From Olivibacter sp036959255 (GTDB lineage: Bacteria > Bacteroidota > Bacteroidia > Sphingobacteriales > Sphingobacteriaceae), in contig NZ_JAWMTI010000004.1 in NCBI RefSeq assembly GCF_036959255.1, positions 124,001 through 188,000 on the forward strand: 64,000 nt of DNA, read 5' to 3'. The notes below the pieces were generated by a model. It made no database searches and was not told where the DNA came from. It was given only the letters and a program-made list of their open reading frames with translations. Shown in pieces: positions 27,378 to 36,401 of this stretch (its first letter is position 1; each line of letters begins with the position of its first letter). The position numbers were made by a program, and so were the translations under genes.

Positions 27378-30326
27378 ATGTTGAGGAAGTTTTTACTAAT
27401 GATTTCCCTGTTTTTTGCCTACATCTCCAGCTATGCGCAGGAAGCCACATTACAAGGTGTTGTGAGGGATGTGTCAGGGAATGCCCTGCCAGGTGTTTCG
27501 GTTAGGGTTAAGGGTGGAACGAGTGGTACCACCACGGATGGAAATGGGCAATTCAGCCTTACAACTACCGGTAATGCGATATTAACCTTCTCTTACATCG
27601 GCTATCAGCTGAAAGAAGAGCCCGTTGCGGGGCAGCGCACACTGGAAGTTACCTTGCTACCTTCAAACCAAGAACTGGATGAAGTGGTTGTAGTCGGTTA
27701 CGGAACACAACGTAAAGGCGATATTACGGGCGCGGTAGGCGTTGTTTCACAAGAAGCTTTCGAGTCGAGACCCAATACGCAGTTTGGAAACATACTGCAA
27801 GGTAAAACAGCGGGGGTGCAGGTATCTTCACCGGGAGGTAAACCGAATGCAGGGCTAAATATTCGAATCAGGGGAACGAGTTCCATTACCTCGAGCAGTG
27901 AGCCCTTATATGTAGTGGACGGAGTACCTATTGCAGATACCCGCTCGATTAATCCGGCAGATATCGAGAGCCTGTCTATCTTGAAAGATGCTGCTTCTGC
28001 GGCTATTTATGGCGCGCAAGGAGCAAATGGTGTCGTGTTGATTACCACGAAACAGGGAAAGGAAGGAAAAACGCGTGTTGACTTAAATGCTTATGTAGGT
28101 TTTTCTTCCGTATGGCGTAAATTGGATGTGTTAAACGCAGGCCAATATCGTGAATTGATGACCGAATTGGGAAGGAATACCGATTGGGATCGATATACAG
28201 CCAACACCAATTGGCAAGATGAAGTTTTTCAACAAGGAGCATCGCAGAATTATCAACTGGCATTTTCGGGAAAAAGTAATAATACAACTTATTACATTTC
28301 CGGAGGCTGGATGAAGCAAAAAGGTGCCGTTCGAAGTTCCGAAATGGATCGTTACAATTTTAAGGTAAACCTACAACAAGAGGTGAATAGCTGGTTGACT
28401 TTAGGAACGAACCTCGGCTACACCCGTTACCATGACGTTGATGTGGCCGACAACCAAGCAGTCAATCAAGGTGGCGTTATCATGGGGATTCTATCTACTC
28501 CACCCAATATTGGAATCTATAATCCGAACGGCACATTTACCAGCAACCCCTTCCAAGATTGGGAAAATCCAATTGCTTTTACCGATGGTTCCGAGCGGGG
28601 TTATAGAAATCAGCGTGTGATCGGGAATGCCTATGCTGAAATTACCTTTCTGCCAGGGCTGAAATTTCGGAGTAATTTTGGTATCGATGCGGGCAATGGC
28701 GTTTACGAGTATTTCCTAGATCCGATTCGTACGAGTTATGGCCGTGCCCAAGAAGGGATTGGTCGTTATAACACAGATCAGCGGAACTATTGGATTGCAG
28801 ACAATACCTTGACCTACAACAAACAGATCGAAAAGCATAACTTTGGCGCCTTGTTTGGCATGGTGGCACAGAAAACCCAATGGGAAAATAGCGAAACCGA
28901 GCGCACGGGTTTTTCCGGTACTTCGATCACCACACCTAATGCGGGGTCGGTGATACGAATCGCCAATGTAGCAAAACGGGAAAAAGCGAACGTTTCCATT
29001 ATTGGTCGTGTAAACTACGATTTCGACGGTAAATATTTATTTACAGCCAATTTCCGGGCAGATAACAGTTCCAATTTTGGCTCAGAAAATAAATGGGGAT
29101 ATTTTCCATCCTTCTCGGCCGGATGGCGCTTATCAAAAGAAAATTTTCTGAGCGAAGTTGCGTGGTTAGATGATCTGAAGTTACGTGCCGGTTGGGGAAT
29201 TGTTGGGAACGATAATGTAGGCGAGTATGCTTACTGGGGTCGTGTGGTCAGTGATGCCAATTATCCTTTCGGAGGTATTATATCTCCAGGAACCAGGCCA
29301 TCAACTTTGCAAAATGATAATCTAAAATGGGAGGAGACAAAGCAAACCAATATTGGTCTTGATTTAAGTGTCTTTCATGCTCGTCTGAATTTTAGTGTGG
29401 ATGCCTACCTAAAAAAGACAAGCGATCTATTGCTCAATGTTCCGGTACCTCGTGCAACAGGTTTTGATTATGTTTTGCAAAATGCAGGTGCATTAGAAAA
29501 CAAAGGGTTGGAATTTCAGGTGAATTCGCGGAACTTGACAGGTGAATTTAAATGGGAAACGGACTTAAATATCTCTTTCAATCGTAATAAAGTCACCGAT
29601 TTGGCGGGTACTACTATTTTTGGTGCCAACATTTCAGGTAGGGGTGATTTAAGTTATACGACGGTGGGTAATCCCATCGGGATGTTTTATGGCTATGTCT
29701 TCACCGGTGTAGATTCACAGACAGGTGACGCGTTGTACCTAAGAAATGACGGAACGAGTTCTAACGAGCCATCACCGGATGATCGCCGAATCATTGGGAA
29801 CCCCAATCCTGATTTTATTTATGGACTCACAAATAGCTTTAATTATAAAGACGTTGGTTTAAGCATTTTTCTACAAGGAAGCCAGGGCAATGATATTTAT
29901 AATGGTACCCGGGTAGAAACTGAAGGAATGATTGATGCAAAGAACCAGACCGCGGCTGTGCTCGATCGCTGGACCAGTCCAGGTCAAATTACCGACGTGC
30001 CCCGAGCCGTACCGGATAATACCAACAATTCACGAAATTCTACCCGTTTTGTTGAAAATGGTTCCTATTTGCGTGTTAAATCTGCCACATTAAGTTATAA
30101 GCTGCCGGAGACATTGTTGAGTAAGTTAAAACTCAGTAATGTAAAAGTTTATGTAACCGGTGAAAACTTATTTACAATTACAAATTATAAAGGCTTTGAT
30201 CCTGAGGTGAACGCGTTCACCAATACCAATGACGCTACGCAAAATAAAAACACGTTCGTTGGAATTGATTACGGTACTTATCCGCAAACGCGGAACGTAA
30301 TCTTTGGATTGAATGTTTCATTTTAA
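27378..30326 (+). CDS. SusC-type TonB-linked outer membrane transporter
   Basis: A 982-residue outer membrane protein. Signal peptide to about residue 20 (SYAQ), a carboxypeptidase-regulatory-like domain (about 22-100: LQGVVRDVSGNALPGVSVRVKG), a SusC TonB-box-like segment (DEVVVVGYGTQ) and a plug domain with the SusC signature (SITSSSEPLYVVDGVPI). A 22-strand barrel ends in FGLNVSF. It imports oligosaccharides with its SusD partner encoded 11 bases downstream. No anti-sigma interaction domain is seen in front of the plug, so it is a plain SusC. Confidence 0.95.
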   Translation: MLRKFLLMISLFFAYISSYAQEATLQGVVRDVSGNALPGVSVRVKGGTSGTTTDGNGQFSLTTTGNAILTFSYIGYQLKEEPVAGQRTLEVTLLPSNQELDEVVVVGYGTQRKGDITGAVGVVSQEAFESRPNTQFGNILQGKTAGVQVSSPGGKPNAGLNIRIRGTSSITSSSEPLYVVDGVPIADTRSINPADIESLSILKDAASAAIYGAQGANGVVLITTKQGKEGKTRVDLNAYVGFSSVWRKLDVLNAGQYRELMTELGRNTDWDRYTANTNWQDEVFQQGASQNYQLAFSGKSNNTTYYISGGWMKQKGAVRSSEMDRYNFKVNLQQEVNSWLTLGTNLGYTRYHDVDVADNQAVNQGGVIMGILSTPPNIGIYNPNGTFTSNPFQDWENPIAFTDGSERGYRNQRVIGNAYAEITFLPGLKFRSNFGIDAGNGVYEYFLDPIRTSYGRAQEGIGRYNTDQRNYWIADNTLTYNKQIEKHNFGALFGMVAQKTQWENSETERTGFSGTSITTPNAGSVIRIANVAKREKANVSIIGRVNYDFDGKYLFTANFRADNSSNFGSENKWGYFPSFSAGWRLSKENFLSEVAWLDDLKLRAGWGIVGNDNVGEYAYWGRVVSDANYPFGGIISPGTRPSTLQNDNLKWEETKQTNIGLDLSVFHARLNFSVDAYLKKTSDLLLNVPVPRATGFDYVLQNAGALENKGLEFQVNSRNLTGEFKWETDLNISFNRNKVTDLAGTTIFGANISGRGDLSYTTVGNPIGMFYGYVFTGVDSQTGDALYLRNDGTSSNEPSPDDRRIIGNPNPDFIYGLTNSFNYKDVGLSIFLQGSQGNDIYNGTRVETEGMIDAKNQTAAVLDRWTSPGQITDVPRAVPDNTNNSRNSTRFVENGSYLRVKSATLSYKLPETLLSKLKLSNVKVYVTGENLFTITNYKGFDPEVNAFTNTNDATQNKNTFVGIDYGTYPQTRNVIFGLNVSF

Positions 30327-30337
30327 AAATAATTCAA

Positions 30338-31819
30338 ATGACAGCACGATATATAATAACAGGGATGGCAATAGTCCTTTTTGCCACAACCATGGTTTCC
30401 TGCAATAAATTTACCGATTTGACACCGATTTCCGAGGCTACCAATGAAAACGCTTATACTACAGCAAAGGAAGCGGAAGCCGCATTGACAGGAGCATACG
30501 ATGCTTTACAACAGGAATATTATGTTTGGGATAATGTGATATTCAGTGATGTGCTATCCGATAATTATTATGCAGGAGGAGATAACCCGGAGATTTTTGC
30601 AGTTGATAAATTGCAGATTGTCCCTACTAATGCTCGTTTGTTTACTAATTGGGGGCAAATATATGGTGGGATCGCAAGAGCAAACACCGTATTGGAAAAG
30701 GTGCCCGCTATTGCAGATCCGCAACTGGATGAAAATGGAAGAAGAAACGAAATTTTGGGAGAGGCCTATTTTCTAAGAGCCTTTCATTATTTTAATTTAG
30801 TGAAACTTTTTGGAGGTGTACCCTTGATCTTAGTACCCGTGGAGGCAAGTAAAACAGAAGAGTATATTATCCCCAAGTCGACCGAAGTTCAAGTATATGA
30901 TCAAATCATAGCCGATCTAGAGCAAGCGGAATCTCTATTGCCGGATTCTTTTTCAGAGGAAAGCGGCATTAATAAATCACGCGCTACCAAAGGGGCTGCT
31001 AATGCATTACTTGCAAAAGTACATGCGCAAAGACCAGATCGCGATTATAATCGGGTATTATCGTATTGCGATGCTGTCATTAATAGCCCCGCTAATTATC
31101 GTTTGTTGGAAAATTTTTCAGAATTATTCGATGGTGCGCATTACAATAATGCAGAGTCTATTATGGAGGTGCAATATGTTGGAGCACCTGAAGGTAATTT
31201 TGGTCCGCAAATGCTATTACCCCCATCATTAAGTGGAGATACGTGGCGGAAGTTTGTAACACCTTCGCACGATTTAGTGAACGCGTTCGATAGTGAAGCA
31301 GATGTGATCCGGAAAAACAGTAGTATCCTGTTCGAAAAAGTTAGTTGGTTGGACGAGTTCTGGGGAAATCAATCGGGCAGCGAGGTTCCCTTTGCATACA
31401 AATGGAAAAATGCCAGTGGTTGGGCCAGCTCTAATAGACAATATATAATCCGGTTAGGTGATATCATACTGCTTAAAGCGGAGGCATTAAATGAATTAGG
31501 TAGAATAGCCGAAGCGAGGGAGTCTTTAAATCAAATTCGGCAAAGAGCGAAGATCAGCCCGTCCCAAGCTGCTAATCAGACCGATCTCCGGGCTGCCATT
31601 CTGAAAGAAAGAAGATTGGAGCTTTGCCAAGAAGCGCAAAGATGGGATGATTTAAAACGTGTAGGTACCACGGTAGCGGTTATGAATGAACTAAACGAAG
31701 TGGATTTGCGTACGAATCAACGTGTAGATTATAATATGACAGCTGATAAATTGGTGTTGCCGATTCCTCAACAGGAATTGGATCGAAATGCACAGTTGAC
31801 ACAAAACCCGGGATATTAA
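30338..31819 (+). CDS. SusD/RagB surface glycan-binding lipoprotein
   Basis: A 493-residue lipoprotein with the lipobox TTMVSC ending at Cys22. The TPR-rich SusD fold is seen in AKEAEAALTGAYDAL, ARANTVLEKVP, GEAYFLRAFHYFNLVKLFGGVPL and the C-terminal IPQQELDRNAQLTQNPGY. It caps the SusC barrel at the cell surface. It follows the susC gene by 11 bases and is followed by the GH30 gene after one base. Confidence 0.95.
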   Translation: MTARYIITGMAIVLFATTMVSCNKFTDLTPISEATNENAYTTAKEAEAALTGAYDALQQEYYVWDNVIFSDVLSDNYYAGGDNPEIFAVDKLQIVPTNARLFTNWGQIYGGIARANTVLEKVPAIADPQLDENGRRNEILGEAYFLRAFHYFNLVKLFGGVPLILVPVEASKTEEYIIPKSTEVQVYDQIIADLEQAESLLPDSFSEESGINKSRATKGAANALLAKVHAQRPDRDYNRVLSYCDAVINSPANYRLLENFSELFDGAHYNNAESIMEVQYVGAPEGNFGPQMLLPPSLSGDTWRKFVTPSHDLVNAFDSEADVIRKNSSILFEKVSWLDEFWGNQSGSEVPFAYKWKNASGWASSNRQYIIRLGDIILLKAEALNELGRIAEARESLNQIRQRAKISPSQAANQTDLRAAILKERRLELCQEAQRWDDLKRVGTTVAVMNELNEVDLRTNQRVDYNMTADKLVLPIPQQELDRNAQLTQNPGY

Positions 31820-31820
31820 T

Positions 31821-33263
31821 ATGAAGAAAATGCAGTTTAGAAAATTATATACAGGACTATTGATTTTGGCTGTCTTCTGTTCATGTAAGCAGCATGCATC
31901 CAACGATACGAATCAAAAAAATAGCGACGAAAACAAAGCGAATGATGAAATCGCCTATTATTTAACCAAAGGAGATCGTTCTGCTTTATTGCAAAAATCA
32001 TCTTTCTCTTTTAAAGGGAGTAAAGCCGCACAAAATATCACTGTAAATCCCTCCAAATCATTCCAGGAGATCGATGGGTTTGGATATACGCTAACGGGAG
32101 GGAGTGCTGATCTCATTGCTGCTTTGCCAACTGCAAAGCAAGATAGCTTGTTGGAGGAGCTATTTGCTGATAAAGAACAGTCGATTCGATTAAATTACTT
32201 ACGTATCAGTATTGGAGCTTCTGATTTAAGCGCCGGAACCTTTACTTATGACGAAATGCCTTCAGGTCAAACCGATCCTAATTTGGAACATTTCTCGATC
32301 GCCCAAGAAAAGAAAACCCTTATTCCGATTCTGAAGAAGATACTGGCTATCAATCCAGATCTTAAGATCTTGGGATCGCCCTGGACGGCGCCCACTTGGA
32401 TGAAGACAAATGGGGTATTTAAGGGAGGTAGCTTGAAAAAAGAATATTATTCGAATTATGCACGGTACTTTGTTAAGTATATCGAGGCGATGAAAGATGA
32501 AGGCATTACCCTGGATGCAATTACCATTCAAAATGAGCCTTTGCACCCAGGTAATACACCCAGTATGTATATGGAGGCGAAAGACCAAGCCTTTTTCATT
32601 AAAACAGCTTTGGGACCTGCATTTAAAGCTGCCGGAATAAAAACCAAAATAATCGTTTATGATCATAATGCAGATCGACCAGACTATCCGATGGAGATTT
32701 ATGCAGATAAAGAAGCGTCAAAATACGTAGATGGTGCCGCATTTCATTTGTACGGTGGTCAAATCGAGGCTTTATCAAAAGTGCATGATGCCTTCCCTGA
32801 TAAAAACCTTTACTTCACCGAACAATGGGTAGGGGGACCCGGCAACTTTTCTGAAGATTTAAAATGGCATGTGTCTACCCTTATTATTGGCGCTACTCGA
32901 AATTGGAGTCGAAATGTTCTTGAATGGAACTTGGCTGCAGACGCGTCCTATAATCCACATACACCGGACGGAGGTTGTACAAGTTGTTTAGGGGCTTTAA
33001 CAATCGATGGAAATAGGGTGACCCGGAATGTTGCTTATTATATTATAGGACATGCTTCTAAATTTGTTCCCACCGGCTCTAAACGCATTGCTTCTGCATT
33101 GATTGATGGTTTACCCAACGTAGCCTTCCTCACACCACAAGGCAATAAGGTTTTAATTGTTGTAAATACCGAATCCGGAGCGCAAACTTTTACGATCGAA
33201 GAGGCCGGGCGATATGCGCCAGTTAATTTACCGGGGGGATCTGCAGCAACTTTTGTTTGGTAA
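31821..33263 (+). CDS. GH30 family glycoside hydrolase (glucosylceramidase-like), lipoprotein
   Basis: A 480-residue protein with a lipobox (AVFCSC). The GH30 signatures are GFGYTLTGGSADLI near residue 88, acid/base E239 in ITIQNEPLHPG and nucleophile E334 in YFTEQWVGG, followed by the small beta-sandwich side domain. Known GH30 activities in SusC/D operons include endo-beta-1,6-glucanase and beta-glucosidase, so a beta-1,6-linked glucan such as pustulan or yeast or fungal glucan is a reasonable but unproven target. It is co-transcribed with the SusCD pair. Confidence 0.9.
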   Translation: MKKMQFRKLYTGLLILAVFCSCKQHASNDTNQKNSDENKANDEIAYYLTKGDRSALLQKSSFSFKGSKAAQNITVNPSKSFQEIDGFGYTLTGGSADLIAALPTAKQDSLLEELFADKEQSIRLNYLRISIGASDLSAGTFTYDEMPSGQTDPNLEHFSIAQEKKTLIPILKKILAINPDLKILGSPWTAPTWMKTNGVFKGGSLKKEYYSNYARYFVKYIEAMKDEGITLDAITIQNEPLHPGNTPSMYMEAKDQAFFIKTALGPAFKAAGIKTKIIVYDHNADRPDYPMEIYADKEASKYVDGAAFHLYGGQIEALSKVHDAFPDKNLYFTEQWVGGPGNFSEDLKWHVSTLIIGATRNWSRNVLEWNLAADASYNPHTPDGGCTSCLGALTIDGNRVTRNVAYYIIGHASKFVPTGSKRIASALIDGLPNVAFLTPQGNKVLIVVNTESGAQTFTIEEAGRYAPVNLPGGSAATFVW

Positions 33264-33475
33264 TTCGATATTTGGTTTAGTTTTATTGAAAAGTTTGTTT
33301 TTCATGCTTCTTTTGAGTTATTTTACCGTTTGTTAGACTGGAATTGAAACGACTCGACGCGATCGCGTTTAGAAAGCTTCGTCAAACAAAGAGTAAATAA
33401 TTAGAGAGGTATTGGCGCGAGCTGTTAAGCCTTATACTTCTGTTTAGTCATCATTGCTAAAACAACTAAATATCG

Positions 33476-33982
33476 ATGAAAATTAACAAAATTGCTTTTA
33501 TTATCACATTGGGTGCAGCTACATTTTTCGTAAGTTGCAAAAGTAAGAAGCTGATTGTGAACGATGGTGCCGAGGTAGTTAATACGGAGGCCACGGATCA
33601 TATTGAAGGCGGTACCGTTTCTAGGACAGACCAGGGAGTGGTTCTTACTTTTGAATCAGATGTATTGTTTGCTACAAACTCTTCCTACCTGTCGGAGAAG
33701 GCGAAAGTAACGATGAAGAACATGGTGGCTTACGTTAATAAGAATTATCCGAACGCTCAGATTCAGATCAACGGCCATACAGATTCAACTGGTGAGGCAG
33801 ATTATAATCAATGGTTGTCAGAAAAAAGAGCAACCTCCGTTATGAATTATGCAGTCTCTTTAGGACTTAACGAAAGCAATATTAAAACAAAAGGTTACGG
33901 TAAAAGCAAACCGATTGCTACCAATAGTACTGCGGAAGGAAGGCAGAAGAATAGACGAGTAGAAGTGATTATATTGAAGTAG
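33476..33982 (+). CDS. OmpA-family peptidoglycan-binding lipoprotein
   Basis: A 168-residue protein with lipobox FFVSC and an OmpA_C-like domain (about 60-165). The peptidoglycan-binding core NGHTDSTGEADYNQWLSEKRA and the terminal GRQKNRRVEVII are present. It should tether the outer membrane to the cell wall, Pal-like. The 212-base gap upstream shows no gene. Confidence 0.92.
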   Translation: MKINKIAFIITLGAATFFVSCKSKKLIVNDGAEVVNTEATDHIEGGTVSRTDQGVVLTFESDVLFATNSSYLSEKAKVTMKNMVAYVNKNYPNAQIQINGHTDSTGEADYNQWLSEKRATSVMNYAVSLGLNESNIKTKGYGKSKPIATNSTAEGRQKNRRVEVIILK

Positions 33983-34047
33983 CTTTTTAGCTTTTGGCGA
34001 TAGCTATTAGTCTTTGAAATGAAATACTAATAGCTATTGCTGACAGC

Positions 34048-34845
34048 TTATAGTCCGTTCGCTCTGGCAGTTATTTCTGCTATATCCAATACTTGCACTT
34101 CCTGTTCCTTATCGTAATTTTTTACACCATCTTTAAGCATTGTCATACAGAAGGGACATGCTGCGGCTATGATCGCTGGATTCATTTGCAAGGCTTCATC
34201 TATCCGCTCCATATTAATATCCTTCTTCCCTTTTTCAGGTTCTTTGAACATTTGTGCGCCGCCGGCCCCGCAACATAAGCCATTGCTCTTGCATCTTTTC
34301 ATTTCTATAAGCTGCGCGTCCAATACTTCCAAAGCCCGTCGAGGTGCTTCATATACTTTATTTCCTCGTCCTAAATAGCAAGGATCGTGAAAAGTGATGC
34401 GTTTACCTTTAAAAGGTGCTCCATCTGTTTGTTTGAGCTTTCCTTCATCAATGAGCTGTTGAATTAACTGGCTGTGATGAATAACCTCATACTGTCCCCC
34501 TAATATAGGGTATTCATTTTTTAAGGTGTTGAAGCAATGCGGGCAAGCAGTAACAATTTTTTTTATTTCGTAGGTATTTAATGTCTGAATATTCATTTGT
34601 GCTTGCATCTGAAAGAGAAATTCATTTCCGGCGCGTTTAGCGGGATCTCCCGTACAGCCCTCTTCGGGGCCTAGTATGGCAAATGTTAAACCAACATGAT
34701 GTAAGATTTTGCAGATATCGCGCGTGACCCTTTGCGCGCGCTCATCAAAACTGCCCGCACAACCTACCCAAAACAATATTTCAGGATGCTCACTTTTTGC
34801 TGACATTTCGGCCATTGTGGGGATATATAATGTTTTTCCGTTCAT
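34048..34845 (-). CDS. Cysteine-rich CCG-domain Fe-S oxidoreductase subunit (HdrB/GlpC-like)
   Basis: A 265-residue protein with two CCG repeats: VGCAGSFD..TACPHC near the N-terminal half and HDPCYLGR..GLCCGAGG..ACPFC in the second half. These bind a non-cubane or [4Fe-4S] cluster as in heterodisulfide reductase HdrB and GlpC. The frame is open to an ATG at 34914, four bases after the partner gene. ATG 34845 (MNGKTLYIPTMAEM) matches the usual start of relatives and is preferred. With the membrane Fe-S protein encoded upstream it probably forms a quinone-linked electron transfer complex. Confidence 0.85.
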   Translation of the reverse strand: MNGKTLYIPTMAEMSAKSEHPEILFWVGCAGSFDERAQRVTRDICKILHHVGLTFAILGPEEGCTGDPAKRAGNEFLFQMQAQMNIQTLNTYEIKKIVTACPHCFNTLKNEYPILGGQYEVIHHSQLIQQLIDEGKLKQTDGAPFKGKRITFHDPCYLGRGNKVYEAPRRALEVLDAQLIEMKRCKSNGLCCGAGGAQMFKEPEKGKKDINMERIDEALQMNPAIIAAACPFCMTMLKDGVKNYDKEQEVQVLDIAEITARANGL

Positions 34846-34917
34846 TTTCTCGGTTTTTGTATTAAAAAATAGTTCCTCATTGTCATTGTTTTGCCGAAGG
34901 CAACGCATGATCAACGA

Positions 34918-36213
34918 CTAAATCCCTTCCCTCCAATTCGCGCGGTCTGCTTGTGCATATTTCCAAGGGGCTCCGTTATTCTCTACATTGCCAAACATCA
35001 TATTTAGGCTTGATGGAGCTTGTGATTCTTCCATGACAATATATCGTCTCATATCAACAATAATTTCCAATGGATTGATGTTAACAGGGCATGCTTCTGT
35101 ACAGGCATTGCAGCTGGTACAGGCCCAGAGTTCCTCTCTCGTAATGTAATTGTCTAACAAGGAGTTCCCGTCGTCTGTAAAGGTTCCGTTTTTATCGATT
35201 AAATTTCCAACCTCTACCATACGATCGCGGGTATCCATCATGATTTTTCTAGGTGAGAGTAATTTTCCCGTTATGTTTGCGGGACATACGGCAGTGCAGC
35301 GGCCGCATTCTGTACAGGTATATGCGTCTAGTAAATTTTTCCAGTTTAAATCCATGATGTCTTTCACGCCAAATCGAATGGGTTGATCACTAACCGGTGG
35401 TGTATAAGATGGGTCAAGCATTGCCTTGACTTCTTGTGTTACAGTGTCCATATTGGTGAATTGGCCTTTCGGTTTCAGATTAGAAAAATAGGTGTTAGGA
35501 AAGGCCATGATGATATGCAGATGTTTGGAATAAGGAAGATAATTCAAGAAAATCAAAACACCTACAATATGAAACCACCAACAAAAGCGTTCAATGATAT
35601 GTAATGAATCCGCATCTTGCGGCAATAAGGGGAACAATAGACTGCTGATTGGAAAAGAACCGATGACAGCAGCGGTTTGATGTTGTATTTGCGATTTATA
35701 ATCTGCAGCATTCATCAATAGAAAGGCCGTCATCAATGCTATTTCCGCTAGTAAAATCAAATTGGCATCCGTTTTTGGCCAGGTCGTCATCTCCACACCA
35801 AAGAAACGTTTAACGTGTATAATATTTCTTCGAATAAGGAATATCACGCAGCCAATCAATACAGAAAGGGCTAGCCATTCGAAGCTGGCAATAAGGAAAT
35901 TATAAAAACCACCTAATGTAGCAAATACGCGATGGGTGCCTGCCAAGCCATCGATAACAATCTCCAACATCTCGATATTAATAATAACGAAGCCTAGGTA
36001 AACAAATAGATGTAGGATAAAGGCTACAGGACGTTTTGTCATTTTGCTTTGACCAAAGGCGACGCGAAGCATGGTTCTTAACCGAATGCTTAGTTGATCA
36101 CTTCTGTCTATAGGCTTCCCCAGCTTTATATTTCGAATAATCTTGCGTCCGTTATAGGCTACCAAAGTTATTGCCGATAATAAAATGAGCGCAAAGATGA
36201 TTTGGCTTATCAT
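34918..36213 (-). CDS. Membrane-bound 4Fe-4S protein (HdrC/DsrM-like electron transfer subunit)
   Basis: A 431-residue protein. The N-terminal half has about five membrane helices, like the cytochrome b-type gamma subunits. The C-terminal half holds two complete ferredoxin motifs, CTECGRCTAVCP and CTSCNACTEACP, for two [4Fe-4S] clusters. The gene precedes the CCG-domain protein on the same strand, and the pair is common in Bacteroidota near fatty-acid or electron-transfer-flavoprotein genes. The exact donor and acceptor are unknown. Confidence 0.88.
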   Translation of the reverse strand: MISQIIFALILLSAITLVAYNGRKIIRNIKLGKPIDRSDQLSIRLRTMLRVAFGQSKMTKRPVAFILHLFVYLGFVIINIEMLEIVIDGLAGTHRVFATLGGFYNFLIASFEWLALSVLIGCVIFLIRRNIIHVKRFFGVEMTTWPKTDANLILLAEIALMTAFLLMNAADYKSQIQHQTAAVIGSFPISSLLFPLLPQDADSLHIIERFCWWFHIVGVLIFLNYLPYSKHLHIIMAFPNTYFSNLKPKGQFTNMDTVTQEVKAMLDPSYTPPVSDQPIRFGVKDIMDLNWKNLLDAYTCTECGRCTAVCPANITGKLLSPRKIMMDTRDRMVEVGNLIDKNGTFTDDGNSLLDNYITREELWACTSCNACTEACPVNINPLEIIVDMRRYIVMEESQAPSSLNMMFGNVENNGAPWKYAQADRANWREGI

Positions 36214-36401
36214 AATAATATGGGTTTTTTACGAAGTTACGTAAAACTATTTATTATGCTTGCATAATAAAATAAATTTAGAAAAGATTTAAATTATCAA
36301 TAGGCGGATGAAAAAATCAACTTCAAATTTGTAAAAAACAAGGTACATGTCTGTGTTTTTTATCTTTTTTGTTTACTTTCCTGATATAATTGATTCTTTT
36401 T

